In this document: one piece after another, positions 1 through 11,764 of the stretch
Layout of the letters: the number at the start of each line of letters is the position of its first letter
How positions within the stretch are numbered: the first letter of the stretch is position 1
Position numbers and translations under genes: made by a program
NCBI GenBank assembly: GCA_030272155.1
Contig: CP126202.1
Location: 4,857,501-4,921,500 of the forward strand
DNA from: Tetradesmus obliquus
Lineage: Eukaryota > Chlorophyta > Chlorophyceae > Sphaeropleales > Scenedesmaceae
Direction: 5' to 3'
DNA length: 64,000 nucleotides
The notes under the pieces: generated by a model
Databases searched by the model: none
Told to the model about the DNA's origin: nothing
The model's input: only the letters and a program-made list of their open reading frames with translations

Positions 1-389
1 TTGGCGCGAGCCTGCTTGGGCTACAGTGGGTGATCATCACTTCTGGGCCGCTGTTTGACATGGAGGTGCAGGGATGCCCACGCTGAAATACTTCGGCAGC
101 CCGCGAGACAGTGGAGTTGGCGGAGCGCTGTGCCCGTTTGTGTTGTGTTGATCCTAAGCAGCAGTGCAACAAGCTGGCTGCTGCTTTTGGACCACTGGTT
201 GGTTTTGTGGCATCGTGTGGACGTAAATCGACTCTGCAGGGTTTGCTGGTTGGAGCCTCTTGGCAGAGGCCTAGGGCTGCGCTGGATGTGCTGGCAATGG
301 AGTTGGCCTTTGGCCAAGGAATGGGTTGCTGCCCTTGCAAAATGTTGATTGGGCCTTCATGCATTATACTTGGATACTTGGAGTGCCAA

Positions 390-623
390 GAGACTTTGGC
401 GGGGGTGTTCTGGCTCAGCATTGCTTGAAGGTGCGCAGCTGTGCATGACCAGCGTACTTCGGTATCCTGGCTCTGTATAGAATTCATCATTTTGCATTAT
501 CGTGGGCGGATTATGTTGCTGATCAGCGTGCTGGACCACACAGCCTTGTTCCTGATGATGTGAAAAGGCAGTTTTAGGCATGGTAACTGCACAATTGCGC
601 ACCTTCAAGCAATGCTGGACCAG
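390..623. mobile_element. MITE-like element with about 38-bp inverted ends
   Basis: A 22-bp sequence at 416-437 is repeated exactly in inverted orientation at 596-617. The match extends with a few mismatches to about 409-446 and 586-623, so a segment of about 215 bp has terminal inverted repeats and no coding capacity. The stretch 390-491 (left end plus interior) is about 90 percent identical to the reverse complement of 24656-24757. Two dispersed copies plus inverted ends suggest a non-autonomous DNA element. I could not define a target-site duplication. Bases 1-389 hold nothing I recognise. Confidence 0.5.
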
Positions 624-2200
624 AAGCCTCCCTGCCCAAAGGCTCCTGGCGTTCCCAGTGGGCTGATCATGCAGGCACAGCAGACCAGCAGCACAGGCTC
701 ATGTGATAGACATACTTGTAGGCGCAAAGAAGGTTTACAGAGCAGCAGCAGCGGTAAATGAGCACGCCCGGGCAGGGCGGTCATCTGCGCCCACTGCACC
801 TCCTTGAGGTAGTGCCGTGTAGATCGTGATGTTTGCAGCCCGCAGCAGCTGGTGGCAGCTTGCCTTGGCAGCTTGCCAGTAACTGGCAGCGCCGCTGCCA
901 TCGCAACGCCCATCCACTGCAGTGTCTGGTGCGCACCGGTGCTTGCAGGAACGTGCAGCATCCACCAGCATGGCGTATGTTCCAGCCTTATTTGGCTCTT
1001 GACACGTATTATGTTGAGCCCGCAACTCGCAGCATAGCAGCCTCTTGGGCTGCTTGCAAGCAGCTGCTCTGCAGGACCTTTCCGGGTTGCAACGGTTGCA
1101 ACAAGCCATTGCAGAAAATTGTGGTCGCACAGTCACTGAGTGCCACTCAGCACCCAGTGGGTGCTTCACACAACAAAATTATTGTGTATCTGACCATCTT
1201 GAGCTGTGTGCGCAGGCAGCAACCAGGGACAGGTGCCACCGGTCAAGCAGTACTGCTACCCTGGGAGTGGCTCCTACAGCGCCATCGCAGTACTGCAGCT
1301 AGCTGCAGCTAGCACTGCTAGCAGCTGGCAGCTGCTCCACTGCTTCACAAGGTGCTTGCAAGGCATGTGCTAGATCTGTAGTTACCACAACAGTACAGCA
1401 GTGTAACATTCAACATCCTGTAAAACCGGTCAGCTTTTTCCGATTTGTTATGTTCACCTGCAGATTGCCGGTGTGGGAGCAGCGTCTGCTCTCCTCGGAG
1501 GTGGTTGCTGTGAAGGGGGTTCTGCAGATTGCATACTGATTGCAAATCTCGTGCATCACTTTAAAATAACAGAACTGGCAATTTCACATTTAGTTCGCTG
1601 GCGCTCGCAGCTCTGTGCGATTGCAGAGCAGATATCAGTAGTCTCACGCCTTCCACACACACCAGCCGCTTTTGTGAGTGAAATTGCGTAACTACGTGAC
1701 AAAAGAAGTCATCAAGACTGTTGGTTGTTTGTGCAGCCTCAGGCTGCTGGGCCTACATGCAGAACTTCCCTCGCACCTGAAGACATCTAATACAGAAGAC
1801 AAGCGATGGACGCCTGAAATACCCTCTGAATCACAAAAGATTTCACCAGCTGATTCGGCTTGTGGCAGTCCGTGTCTGTCACCCGTCGGGTTCCCCAATA
1901 CAGCTGCTGCGGGTGATGCACAGCCTGCCGCATTTTTATTCAAAGAAACAGTAGAAGACATATAAGCGCAGTCATAGGCTGGTTGGCGTCAGCCGAGCCT
2001 GTTTCATGTCCTGTTACGTCATAACGCTCATTGGCGGGTCCCACTGGACATGCCCTCTTTGTTGCCCCTATACTGAGTCTCAATCTCTACCCTGACCTGA
2101 CACCCCCTCCTCTTCCTCTAGTTTAAAAGAGGGGTACTAAACTAGAGGAAGGGGGAGTCTATCGCCACATGGCATCTGGTTTAGCAGCCACCGCCTATGC
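624..2200. other. Unassigned stretch upstream of the CBM14 gene
   Basis: No reading frame here resembles a known family. The stretch may hold 5' exons or the promoter of the CBM14 gene that follows, but I see no cysteine-rich exon with matching phase. A near-perfect 14-bp inverted repeat around the short segment 2115-2155 (ctctagtttaaaagagg... against its complement) could fold into a hairpin. Confidence 0.3.
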
Positions 2201-4822
2201 ATGCATGCAGACATGGCTGCAGCCTTACACACACTTTCAAACATGTGTTCAGCACCTGGTAGTCTTTCTGTAGTCGCCTTTGGTTGCGTCGACTCATACT
2301 GGTACCACTGGAGATGCCCTGCAAAGCACATTCAATGTGCCAATTTGGGTACATACCAGCCAGCACACTTGCACACTGCTACAAAAAACTCAAGACCTTG
2401 TTTCCGGACCCTACAGGTTGGCATAATAGGATGTCATGCACTGCAACGCTGTCGCGTGCAGACCTTCTGCGTGCCTCAGGGCATTACCCTTGGATGTGGA
2501 GCCTTTGTTGGAGCAACCTACCAGAACTGTGGATCTCGCTACGCCAAGGCACATGCACTTGCGATCGCAGCAAGTGCTGCGGATGGCAACTACACAACTC
2601 CAACTCGTGCACAGTCAACCGCTAATTTCCGGCCCCTTCTGGCCGTGCTTCTGAAGGACTTCAACACCACCATGTTTGCAGGGGCAAAACAGCCTGCTTG
2701 CACAACTGCGCTCAGCTGCGTCTGCAATGTGAGCATTCAGCTATTTGCACAGCGAATGGCACGGCTTTTGACCAGGAAACAATCAGCAGAGCTGCACCCC
2801 TGACTGAAGCTGACTTGCAGCCTGATGGCTCTTGCTGTGCTGCAGCTAACATGCAGACCAGCATCAGATTACATGTTCATGTTTGCAGCAAACGTGGCAG
2901 CAGCAAGCAGTGTGTAGCTGCCACTTTGTTGGAGCTGATTGGCTTTGTGCATGTTTTGAAGCAGATCGTGCTGTGGTATGTTTCTGTTGCAATTGCAACT
3001 GCACCATATGCATGTAAGAAATGGCGGGAACAGCCTGATCACCTTTGGTCTGTGTGCAACTGGCCTCCTGCAGGGCGTCAAACCCGGAACGCGCCTTGCC
3101 AACAGCTTTTCCACAGTTTCTGGGTTCAATGTGTGTGGCTTCAAGGGAACAGCAGTCACGCAGGATTGCAGTCCCGGCACTAAGTACAATACCTCGATTG
3201 GCGGCTGCCAGGCAACTTTGGCAGCAGCAGCAGCAGCGGCAACGGCACACTTCAATCTCTGTGCAAATGCAACAGATGGGGTGCATGCCCACAAGAACAA
3301 CACCGGCGGTTATCAGGTGAGCACACCACATTTTGCTGCACAAGTTGGAACCCACAGCAAGAAGACAACGTTGGTGCCCACTCTGAGGCCGTGAGTCTGT
3401 GCCATGTCTGTTGCATACACCTTGCGCTTTGTAACACAGCGTGCTCAGCAGGAGCTGTCATTTGTGCGGTGCCACAGCGTTTGACGGTCAATGTCGCAAC
3501 TCGTAACATGTCACATCAGCTGAGCATGTATTGTGTCTGTGGTCTACTTGTGTCGCACCCAGATTGTGAGTTGCAAGGAAGGGCAAGAAGTGCAGGAGCC
3601 ACAGATCCTGGCTCAGACATCTACTGCTCCAGGGGCAGCAGCAGCCAGTGCAGTTCCAGCTGGCGGCAAGGTGGCCGCGCCTGAAGCCATTGCAGCTGCC
3701 GCAGCAGGCAACTGCAGCACAATTGAAACATTCTGCAAGGTGAGCTGAGGTAGCAACAGTGGTGTCTACTTTTGGCAGATGTCCGCCAACCAGCTTTGGC
3801 GATTTGTTGCAGCTAGCAGTTGGCCATGTCAGACAGTGGATTCATGCATGCTGCCGGGCTCAGTACACTCTTGAGAGGGTGGGTTCATGTGATGTTCATG
3901 AGGCGTGAGCAGCTCTGCTACCTGAAAGCAGCAATTGAGGCGCTGATTGTGATCACCTGTTGCAGCAGCACCCCCCACCCCCCACCCTATTACATCACCA
4001 GTTGCAGTCAAGATCAGCCTTGTACTCAGCTTTGTTGTCTGTACAACCACAACTCTGCTGCTGCAAGCAGAAACAAGCAAGCAGGAACCAGATATGCGCA
4101 TGTTTGTCATTGAGTTGCTCTTGTCCAAGACGTCTGCCTGAGCTGTGTATGGCAGGGTTTTGCAGCATGTCTACGGCTATCTGCTTTCACCTGAATAACT
4201 AAATTACTATGCTATTGCTGTCCTGCAGGGGCGGAGGGATGGCCTGTATGCCAACACCATCTCTTCATCCTTCAGAGCAGCAGCTGCTGCTGCTGCTACA
4301 GCTACAGCTGCCGCTGCTGCTGCTTCGAGTGCCAGTGGCAGGCCTATTGCCAGAGTGACGTTTGAAATTGCAAAGCAGCCAGCTGCCCTGCAGAGCTATG
4401 TGCGATGCGCTAGAGGCCTTGCGCTGCCAGAGTCCTGCCTAGCTGGGCAGGTGTTCTTCGCCAAGGACAGAAATTTCACCAGCTACATCCCTGCAACAGC
4501 GGGCGCGTCGCGCACAGCTCCAGCAGGATGCACGAGTTTGAAGTGTGCATGCCGTGGCCGCGCCGATGGCATTTACACTCACCCAAGCGACCCTGCGAGG
4601 GCGATCATCTGCTCGCTGCAAAGTGCGCACCCCTTCGACTGTCCAAGCGGGTTTGTTCCTCAGGTTGACAAGGGCTGTGCGAGTTTGAACAGCACGAGGC
4701 CTCTGAACCGCACCAGGAATGGTAACAGCACAGGGGTTGGCCGCACAGGCAGTGCTGTCAGCCTGGCAGAACTGCTTGTGCGACCACCTGGTGTGAAAGA
4801 GCCCCCATCAATCACACCTTGA
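2201..4822 (+). CDS. Protein with repeated chitin-binding peritrophin-like (CBM14) modules
   Basis: Four exons fit: 2201 or 2417 to 2728, 3074-3316, 3563-3739 and 4229-4822. All introns are GT-AG and phase 0, giving up to 513 residues. Cysteine modules of the CBM14 type recur. One spans the first junction (CVCN then GVKPGT, GFNVCGFKG, DCSPGTKYN, GGC). A second starts at ATDGVHAHKNNTGGYQ and continues across the next intron (IVSCKEGQ). A third begins FCKGRRDGLYANT and is split by an Ala-rich linker. The last is the best: GRADGIYTHPSD, then IICSLQ, FDCPSGF and a final Cys. Many N-x-S/T sites suggest a secreted glycoprotein, but no signal peptide is visible at the ATG at 2201, so the 5' end is probably missing or wrong. 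CBM14 binds chitin or related glycans; a wall or extracellular role is inferred. Confidence 0.6.
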
Positions 4823-7454
4823 GGAGCCCTGACATGATATGGTGTGCACTTGCGGGCGCCTCAGAAGTAAGATTGCTACATGTATGCTCCTGGTCCCAGG
4901 ATGTTATGGGGGTCATTTAAGCAGCCCTTGACAGCAATACAGTAGATAGCACTATGGCACATGCCCTTTCTGCGACTTCGCTGCCTTTGCACAGAACGCT
5001 TATCAGTTGGTTGCTGCAGTCACTGCTCAGTAGTGAGACAATGTTTTTGAGCAGTGATCTGTCTGGCCAGCTACAGTGTTTTCGAGATGAAATAACTGGG
5101 CAGTGATCTTTCTGGCCAGCTACAGCATTACCTGATGGTGAGAGGGCGGTTGACTGATGGAACGGATGCACAAAATTTTAGTGCTCCAAAGTCAGATATG
5201 GCTATGTGTAGTAGTGGACTAGCTGTTGCTGAATTGCTGGCTTAGTTGTGTAGGTTACCTCTCAGCATGGAAGGAACCAAAACAACCTGTTGGCGTTGAT
5301 AGTTGTGTTGTTGGGGCAGAGCTGGCGTACATCGGAAGAGGGTGCATTTCTACCTGCTGTAGAGGCTGGCCCTTGACATGGAAGTTGCTGGCTTTTGATG
5401 CGGCGGTGTATACAGCATATCCAGCATGGGAGCATGTCATGGATGAGGCCTGCTGCTTCTATCAATGCAGCAGTGGTTGCATATGCATTCTTTGACAAAG
5501 GTGCTTTGAAGATGCACCAGAGGAACTGTGCTTCTGTAGCAACAGGAGCACACTTAGTGCACGTTCAATGTAGATGCTGCGCAGAGGCACTACAAACAAT
5601 ACTTTGTTGCATATGCATTCTTCAGCATATGCACCAGAACACATGTATTGTTGCATGAGCAAACCTGGTGACATGTGATGTAGATACGGCAGAAGCTTGT
5701 GTAGTCTGTTCAGTGCCTGGGTTGGAGTGATCCGCGTGTCTACTATTCCAGAATGATACTTGATGCAACCATGAAAGGCAAGCAACACCATGATGGCGTG
5801 CAAGGTGTTAGGCTGGTTGCTGTGGACAATGACGGCCACCTGTCGCGGGTATCATTTGTTTGTGTGAATTGATGCGTAGTAGTACATGTACCTCTGTATG
5901 ATTGCTGTCCATACGTGTGATCAGGTGCTTTTGCAACATGTGTTTTGTGTTGCGTTGGTCCTCAGGTTGGCAATGGTTGTGCTGACAAAAGGTTGTGCTG
6001 GCTCAATCAACAGGTGACATATTAGCAAGGTCCTTAACCCCTGCGTTGGTCGACGGCTTGGCATGCAGTCACCAAATGTTGGTAGCGTCAGTGATATGGG
6101 TTTCCCTGCGCACTGGAGCCGGTGGTAGCTGGCGGGCGCTGCTCTTGGTGATGGCAGCAGCAGCACCAGAAGCAGCACTGCTAGCATATCAATATTATGA
6201 TTCCTGACGTGCTGTGCTCATGTATTATGTGTAGCGAGTGGCATACCCACTCACACCATCCATCGTGATGTTGATTGCTATGGCTGCAAGCACGCAGCGA
6301 CACTTGTTGTTTACAGCCTATGCATGCGGCATGCAGTTGGCGCTGGTGTGACTGGCGAACAACCACACACTGTGCGAGCAGCTTCTTGTGAAGCAGTGCA
6401 GGAGCCCCACCAGACAATGGCTAGCTTGATCTTGGCAAATTGTGCCTGTCAGCAAGGCTGTTTTGTCTGCTTTGAAAGTGACTGTCGCGCAGCATGGTGC
6501 ACAGTTGCAACACAGCGATGCGTGTCCCACAGCAGCAGTACAGCTTCTTAGCCTACTGTCTTGCGTGCTTAGCACTTATCTGCTGGGATCTGATACGTCA
6601 TGTCAAGGCAATGTCCAGGGGCAGCAATCCCCCGATGCGCGCCTCATCATTTGACCGCCATCAAGTATTCAGCTAGCAGCAGTTCAGTTGCGTCTCACAG
6701 GACACAAGTGATGTCCCAGAAAAATCCCATTCATCATCATCGCATCACCAGCCGAGCCATTGTATCCACGTCTAAAAAATGATGCGCCCTGTGATCATGT
6801 GACTAAGATGTGAGAAGCAAATAGCGGCACAAATAAATGTATATGGTGCTGTCCACCTGTGTCCTCTGGTTGAACGGCAGCATTGACAGTGGCTGGAAAT
6901 GCCTGCAAAACAGCAACACTCGTGATCCAGGCAAGCCCCTCATAAGCCCCTCTGTTCATCAGAATCTGGCAGACTCTGGCACACAACCATCGTGGCCTGA
7001 CAAGCACACACATAGCTCAGCTGCAGCTACGTGCTGGTATCAGTCCACCTCGCAAAAAGACACTTTGTCTGCAGCCACCAGCCACCAGGTCTCGCTCAGT
7101 GCAATACAAATACTCTTGGCTACTGTGGCTGCAGCTACTCACAGCTGTGTGCCAACTGCTGCTGTGTGCCAACTGCTGCTGTGGGCACGCTGCATGGCAC
7201 TCAATTGCTGTCACTGCAATCTTGCAGCAGCAGAGTGCACTCAGCGGCCGCTACACGAATACATCAGTGCTGACTCTCAGTGCAAACTCGACAGACACTA
7301 CAAGCTCCTCAGCGCAAGATGCGCACACACCATTCTTCAACCTGCCTGCATGACGCCCGCTCGCGTGGCTATCACAAGTGTTCGCAGAGCACCAAGACCC
7401 TTGCAAAATGGTCGCCGTAAGTGTTTGGCCTGCAGTAGTTTCAACTGCCGCCGC
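4823..7454. other. Intergenic stretch between the CBM14 gene and the NAR1 3' end
   Basis: The genes on either side converge here, so both 3' ends should lie in this stretch. I see no protein family in any frame. A pair of near-identical 30-bp direct repeats lies at about 5051-5080 and 5101-5130 (cagtgatctNtctggccagctacag), and a 17-bp unit is doubled at about 7143-7178. Nothing else stands out. Confidence 0.3.
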
Positions 7455-10400
7455 TCAAGCGGCCTTTGCTGCAGGCTTCCTCTGGCTGTAGAAGAAGGCC
7501 GAGGCTGCCGCCATGCACATCGCGCCAGCTACTGTGTTGCCCAGTGTCACTGGCAGCAAGTTGCTGACCAGGAACTGCTGCATGCTGACGTCCGCACCCA
7601 GAGCCATGCCGAGTGGGATGAGGAACATATTGGCGATGCTGCGGCAAGAGAGACAAGTACAGCACAGAAGCAGGACGCGAGGTGCAGCGGCAGGTGCACA
7701 CAGGTCAGTCAGCAGGCAATAGTCACACAAGGGCGTGTTGGTATTATGTGGGTCCTGGCGCAATCTGACGATTGTGTGAGCCGCACTGGCAAGCGCATGC
7801 TGGCGTCGGCGCCCAGCGCCATGCCTAACGGGACGAGTAACATGTTGGCGATGCTGAGGCAGTACATCACAGCCGGGGAACAGGAGAAGAGGTAGCGCGG
7901 CAGGTGTACACATGCCAGTAAGCAGTAAGGTGATGCTGTATGGCGTGCCAGTATCTCTACTTAGGATGAGGCTCAGCTGGCAATGTGGAGCTGCACACAG
8001 CTATGCAGCTGGCTCAACAGCACAGCAGCCGCATTCAGCAAGGCCTGGCACTATGCAGCTTTCCAGGCAGCAGGGTGACACATGACAAGCCCTAAGTGGA
8101 TTAGCAGCTCGCTGGTCTAGCGAGCAGTGGGCAGGGTCACATCCTGCAACAAAATGTGCCGCATCCTATATCGTATCGCACTGTGTTGTGCCCGGGCACA
8201 CCTGTGCTCCCTCAAAGGCGCAGAAGCTGAAGATGGGCAGCCAGACGGCCAGCAAAGAGGGACACCACAAGCAAAAAAGCTTGAGCGGAGTAGCGGCCCG
8301 CTAGCCTATTGCCTGGGGCCAGGTTCAGTTCCTGTGAACTTGCAGTGTGATGTGCTGCTTTGCCTGCAATCCTACCTGTGCTCGCCACCGAACGCGCAGA
8401 AGCTGAGGATGGGCGGCCAGATGGCCATGAGCTTGCCAGGCAGGCTGGATGATGCAGTGGCGCACCACACCGCCAGGCACACAAACCAGTTGGCCAGCAC
8501 GGCACGGCTGAAGGCCTGCGGCGGCAGCAGCGGCAGCAGCAGCAGCAGCGGTGGTGGTTGCGCTAAGATCAGCAGCAGCTGGTGTTGCAGCAGTGGCTGC
8601 TGAAGCGTAGCACCAATACTCCAACAACACAGCAACACAGCCCCATCCCACCCCACCCCACCTCCACCTACCTTGCCACAGCTGAAGCTGGCCTGGCCAG
8701 GGCCTCCTCAACTGACGAGACAGCCAATTGGCTGGTTTGCAAACAGCTAGGCAGGCTCTCTGTGCACCCCCACCCCTCTCCCCTCTTCCTCACATCCCAC
8801 CCCCACCCACCTCGCCAAAGCTGAGGCTGGTCTTGGCCAGGGCCAGAACATGACCCGCCGCCCTAACCACTTAGCCAGCAAACACAGGCACAGAGTGGTT
8901 GCAACACCAGACCTGCTGGGGTGCAACCCCTCAACTGACGAGACAGCCAGGCAGAGCCAGGCAGGCTCTTTGTACACCCCCAAATTACAAGTCGCAAGTT
9001 CTACATGTACAGCATCCCCAGCGTATGTTGGCGTGCGTTTATCAAGGAAGACGGCTTGCAGGCCGAGGCTCACGTCATGGTAATGTCGTGACAGACCCCT
9101 GCCATCTACCCCACCCACCTCGCCGAAGCTGAGGCTGGTCTTGGCCAGGGCCACCTTGATGGGTGCTGCGCTGCCTGCAGGAAGCAGCCCAGTGGCCAGC
9201 ACCACTGCCAGCACAGCAAGGCTGCCGATGAAGTTGCCTGCCCAGGACACGGCCCAGTTCCTGGCAAGGTCGCTGAGCTTAATCTTGCCCTCGCACAACG
9301 CCATGGTGGCCTTCATCGTGTTTCCTGCAAGCAGCAGAGCAAGCAGCTGTTTACTTGTTAGTGCGTGTTTTTTGGGCCTCAGCCGTAAGGGCCACAGTTC
9401 CTGGCCAGGTCCCCGAGCTTTCTCTTGCCCTCGCACAGCGCCATGGTGGCCTTCATGGTGTTTCCTGCAAGCAGCAGTACAAGCAGCGAATCTAATTAAC
9501 AGTCCGATTGTTTGGGTCTAGCTGTTTCTGCAAGGGCTACCCATCACACAGCGCCATGGTGGCCTTCATGGTGTTTCCTGCAAGCAGCAGCGGCGCAGTG
9601 CGGCATGCGGTTGTGGTCTGTTTGAGCCTCAGCAGCTGCTGTGCCAGCATTTGGTCAAAACACGGGCGCGCCACGCGGTAGAGGAGCACCTTCCAGCAAG
9701 CAGTAGTGTACAGTAGGGCCTGGGCGCATGTTTAACGCTCAACAAGCCACCAACACGAGTCGCTGTTTTGCGGGCAATCGGTGTGCGCTTTGGCAGCCAC
9801 TGCCGCCGCAACAGCTGCTGCTGATTTCAGGGCAACCATTGCTGCTGCTGCTACTGCTGCTGTGTCTGCATAGTGTGCCGCTGCACCTGTGAATAGCTCC
9901 GCGCCGTGCAGGAAGGTGACCACAAGCTCCAGAGGGAACAGGACACCGCAGATGCTACAGTGCTAGGCTCCAGCAGCAGCTGACACAACAACAGCAGCTG
10001 GTGCTGCCCGGAGCAACCGCTCCTGCAACTGCTGCTGCTGCTGCCGTTGTTGTGGCAGCTGCTGCTGCTCCAGCAGCTCACCTGTGAATGCTTCTCGCCA
10101 TGGGCCCCACAGGGAACTGGACAACGCAGATGCTGCAGGGTACAGAGGCAGCTGACACAACACCAGCAGCTACCTGCTATATGTATATCCAGCAGCTCCC
10201 CTGTGAACAGCTCCGCTCCGTGCAGGATGGTGACCATGAGCCCCACCAAGAACCGCACGATGCTGTTACTGACACCACAACAGCAGGTGGTGCTGCCTCC
10301 TCCCCAGAGCAACCACCCGCGCAACTGCTGCGCCCTCACCTGTGAACAGCTCCGCTCCATGCAGGATGGTGACCATGAGGCCCACAGGGAACAGTGCTGA

Positions 10401-11177
10401 GAACACCAGCTTGGCCAGCCCGGGGTGGGCAGCAGACAGGCCTGCAGGAAAGCACACACCAGCAGGCAGACAATGAAATGACCCAAGCAGATACATGTGA
10501 TGTAGGGCGGCAGACAATTCTGCAGGAACGTGTGCATACGCACCAGCAGGCAGCTGCGCAGCAGCAAGCAACAAATAGACATGAGCAGATGACTGCAGTG
10601 CTATGCCGCAGCTCTGCCGCAGATCAGCCAGCCCTGTTGCTTGGGAGCTGCTGGGCTGTGAATGTCAACCATGTTGTGTTACCAATGTTGCACTGTCTTT
10701 TGCACCTAAGTGTTGCCAAGGTAGCTTGCAGGAAGGGGCTGCTGTTGAGCTACTTACTGCCAGGCGCAGTAGACCCTTCCACAAGGCCCTTAGATATAAA
10801 ATTATAAGGCACTTCGCTGCAGCCATCATAGAATAAGTTCAATCTTGCACACTGCAGCAGGCTGCTGCAAGCCCGGCATCCGAGCCAGCAGTGTGCACCC
10901 ACCTGGCAGTATGTTGACCACAGAGGTCGCCACAAAGCCGCCAAAACTGACATACACGCCAGCATACACCGACAGCACCAGCAGCTTAAACAGAGGGATC
11001 TCCGTGCAGCGCTTCACGCCATCAGCAGCCAGCGCTGCATATACTTCTGGTGGTGTTTTCATGGGTGCTGCTGGTGCGGGCGTGGCTACTGACACAGCAG
11101 CAGCGGTTGCTGCTGCTGCCTGGGCTGCAGAGGCATCTAGCAGGGACTTGAGCTGTGCCTCTGACAGTGTCAGCTGC

Positions 11178-11208
<31 letters not shown>

Positions 11209-11477
11209 CCGTGTGTGTGAGGGATGCCACTCGAGCTGGAGTTGCAGGCATAGGCAGGGCGGGATGCACACACATGTGTGAGATCACAGCACTGCTGCAG
11301 TTAGTAAGAATCCCTGCGTGATGTTTTACTGTAAGGGGGCAGCTGCAGGTGAGCAGCATGCAGCTGCTGCTGATTCTGCGACAGCCGGTAGGCCCTGTGT
11401 GTCGGAAGCTGAACAAATTCAGCATGCTGTGGGTTGAGTTTTCAGGGAGAACATGTCCTGCAAGCTGTGCTGCTGGC

Positions 11478-11512
<35 letters not shown>

Positions 11513-11764
11513 TCTACTGCATGCGCACAGATGAGCAACCAAATCATGCTGACTGACAAACAGTACAATGAAACAACGCACATCTGTCTGGTATGGGCAC
11601 GTGGTGAGCAGAAGCTAGCTGGAGTGTTTTGGCGCCCTCTGCACACCTTGCTGGACAAGGCGCGCCTTGGCACCTAACAGCGTCCGTCTCGCCACACATG
11701 CTTTTGTTGTTGAGGACTGCAGTAGCCTGCAAGAAGTGCATCCTGGGTTGCTCCGGAGCATCAT
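7455..11764 (-). CDS. NAR1: Plastid nitrite transporter, formate/nitrite transporter family
   Basis: Six exons in minus-strand order: 11764-11674, 11235-10903, 10441-10340, 9324-9119, 8515-8376, 7638-7455. Phases close and give 351 residues, close to the about 355 of Chlamydomonas NAR1.1. Residues 1-30 (MMLRSNPGCTSCRLLQ...) are Arg/Ser/Thr-rich and acid-free, as in a chloroplast transit peptide. A Gln run and an Ala linker follow to about residue 90. The FNT fold starts near PPEVYAALAADG. FNT signature 1 is ILHGAELFTG (167-176) and signature 2 is AVLANWFVCLA (249-259); SIANMFLIPLG and NLLPVTLGN are also present. The family forms pentameric anion channels, and algal NAR1 carries nitrite into the plastid stroma. 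It lies downstream of NRT2 on the same strand. The N-terminal exon is inferred from phase and composition and is the least certain part. Confidence 0.92.
7786..7853 (-). repeat. Intronic copy of NAR1 exon 6 acceptor and 5' end
   Basis: Minus strand reads an AG acceptor followed by codons for SIANMLLVPLGMALGADAS, against SIANMFLIPLGMALGADVS in the real exon 6 at 7638. It sits inside intron 5, about 215 bp from the true acceptor, and loses the frame after about 20 codons. Confidence 0.85.
8202..8262 (-). repeat. Intronic copy of NAR1 exon 5 donor and 3' end
   Basis: Minus strand encodes LLAVWLPIFSFCAFEGAQ followed by a GT donor. The true exon 5 end is KLMAIWPPILSFCAFGGEH with its donor at 8376. 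Same orientation, about 174 bp downstream. Confidence 0.8.
8672..8848 (-). repeat. Two intronic copies of NAR1 exon 4 donor and 3' end
   Basis: Copies end at 8811 (LALAKTSLSFGE then GTGGGT, nearly identical to the true end at 9119) and at 8672 (more diverged, GTAGGT donor). Both lie in intron 4 in direct orientation. Confidence 0.85.
9392..9577 (-). repeat. Two intronic copies of NAR1 exon 4 acceptor and 5' end
   Basis: The true exon 4 begins at 9324 (GNTMKATMALCEGK). Copies with the same TTGCAG acceptor begin at 9464 (GNTMKATMALCEGKRKLGD, later out of frame) and 9577 (GNTMKATMALCD, then stop). Spacing is 140 and 113 bp. Confidence 0.88.
9887..10262 (-). repeat. Three intronic copies of NAR1 exon 3 donor and 3' end
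   Basis: True exon 3 ends at 10340 (VGLMVTILHGAELFTG). Copies end at 10201 (VGLMVTILHGAELFTG kept, but the donor has become GG), 10082 (degenerate, donor GTGAGC kept) and 9887 (LVVTFLHGAELFTG, donor GTGCAG kept). Spacing is 139, 119 and 195 bp. The FNT signature survives in two of the copies. Confidence 0.88.

Noticed and set aside
11249..11251. NAR1 start at the ATG just before the poly-Gln (MPATPARVASL)
   Set aside because: This ATG lies before a good AG acceptor at 11235, and joining to 11674 supplies an in-phase transit-peptide-like exon; it remains an alternative if cDNA shows no upstream exon.
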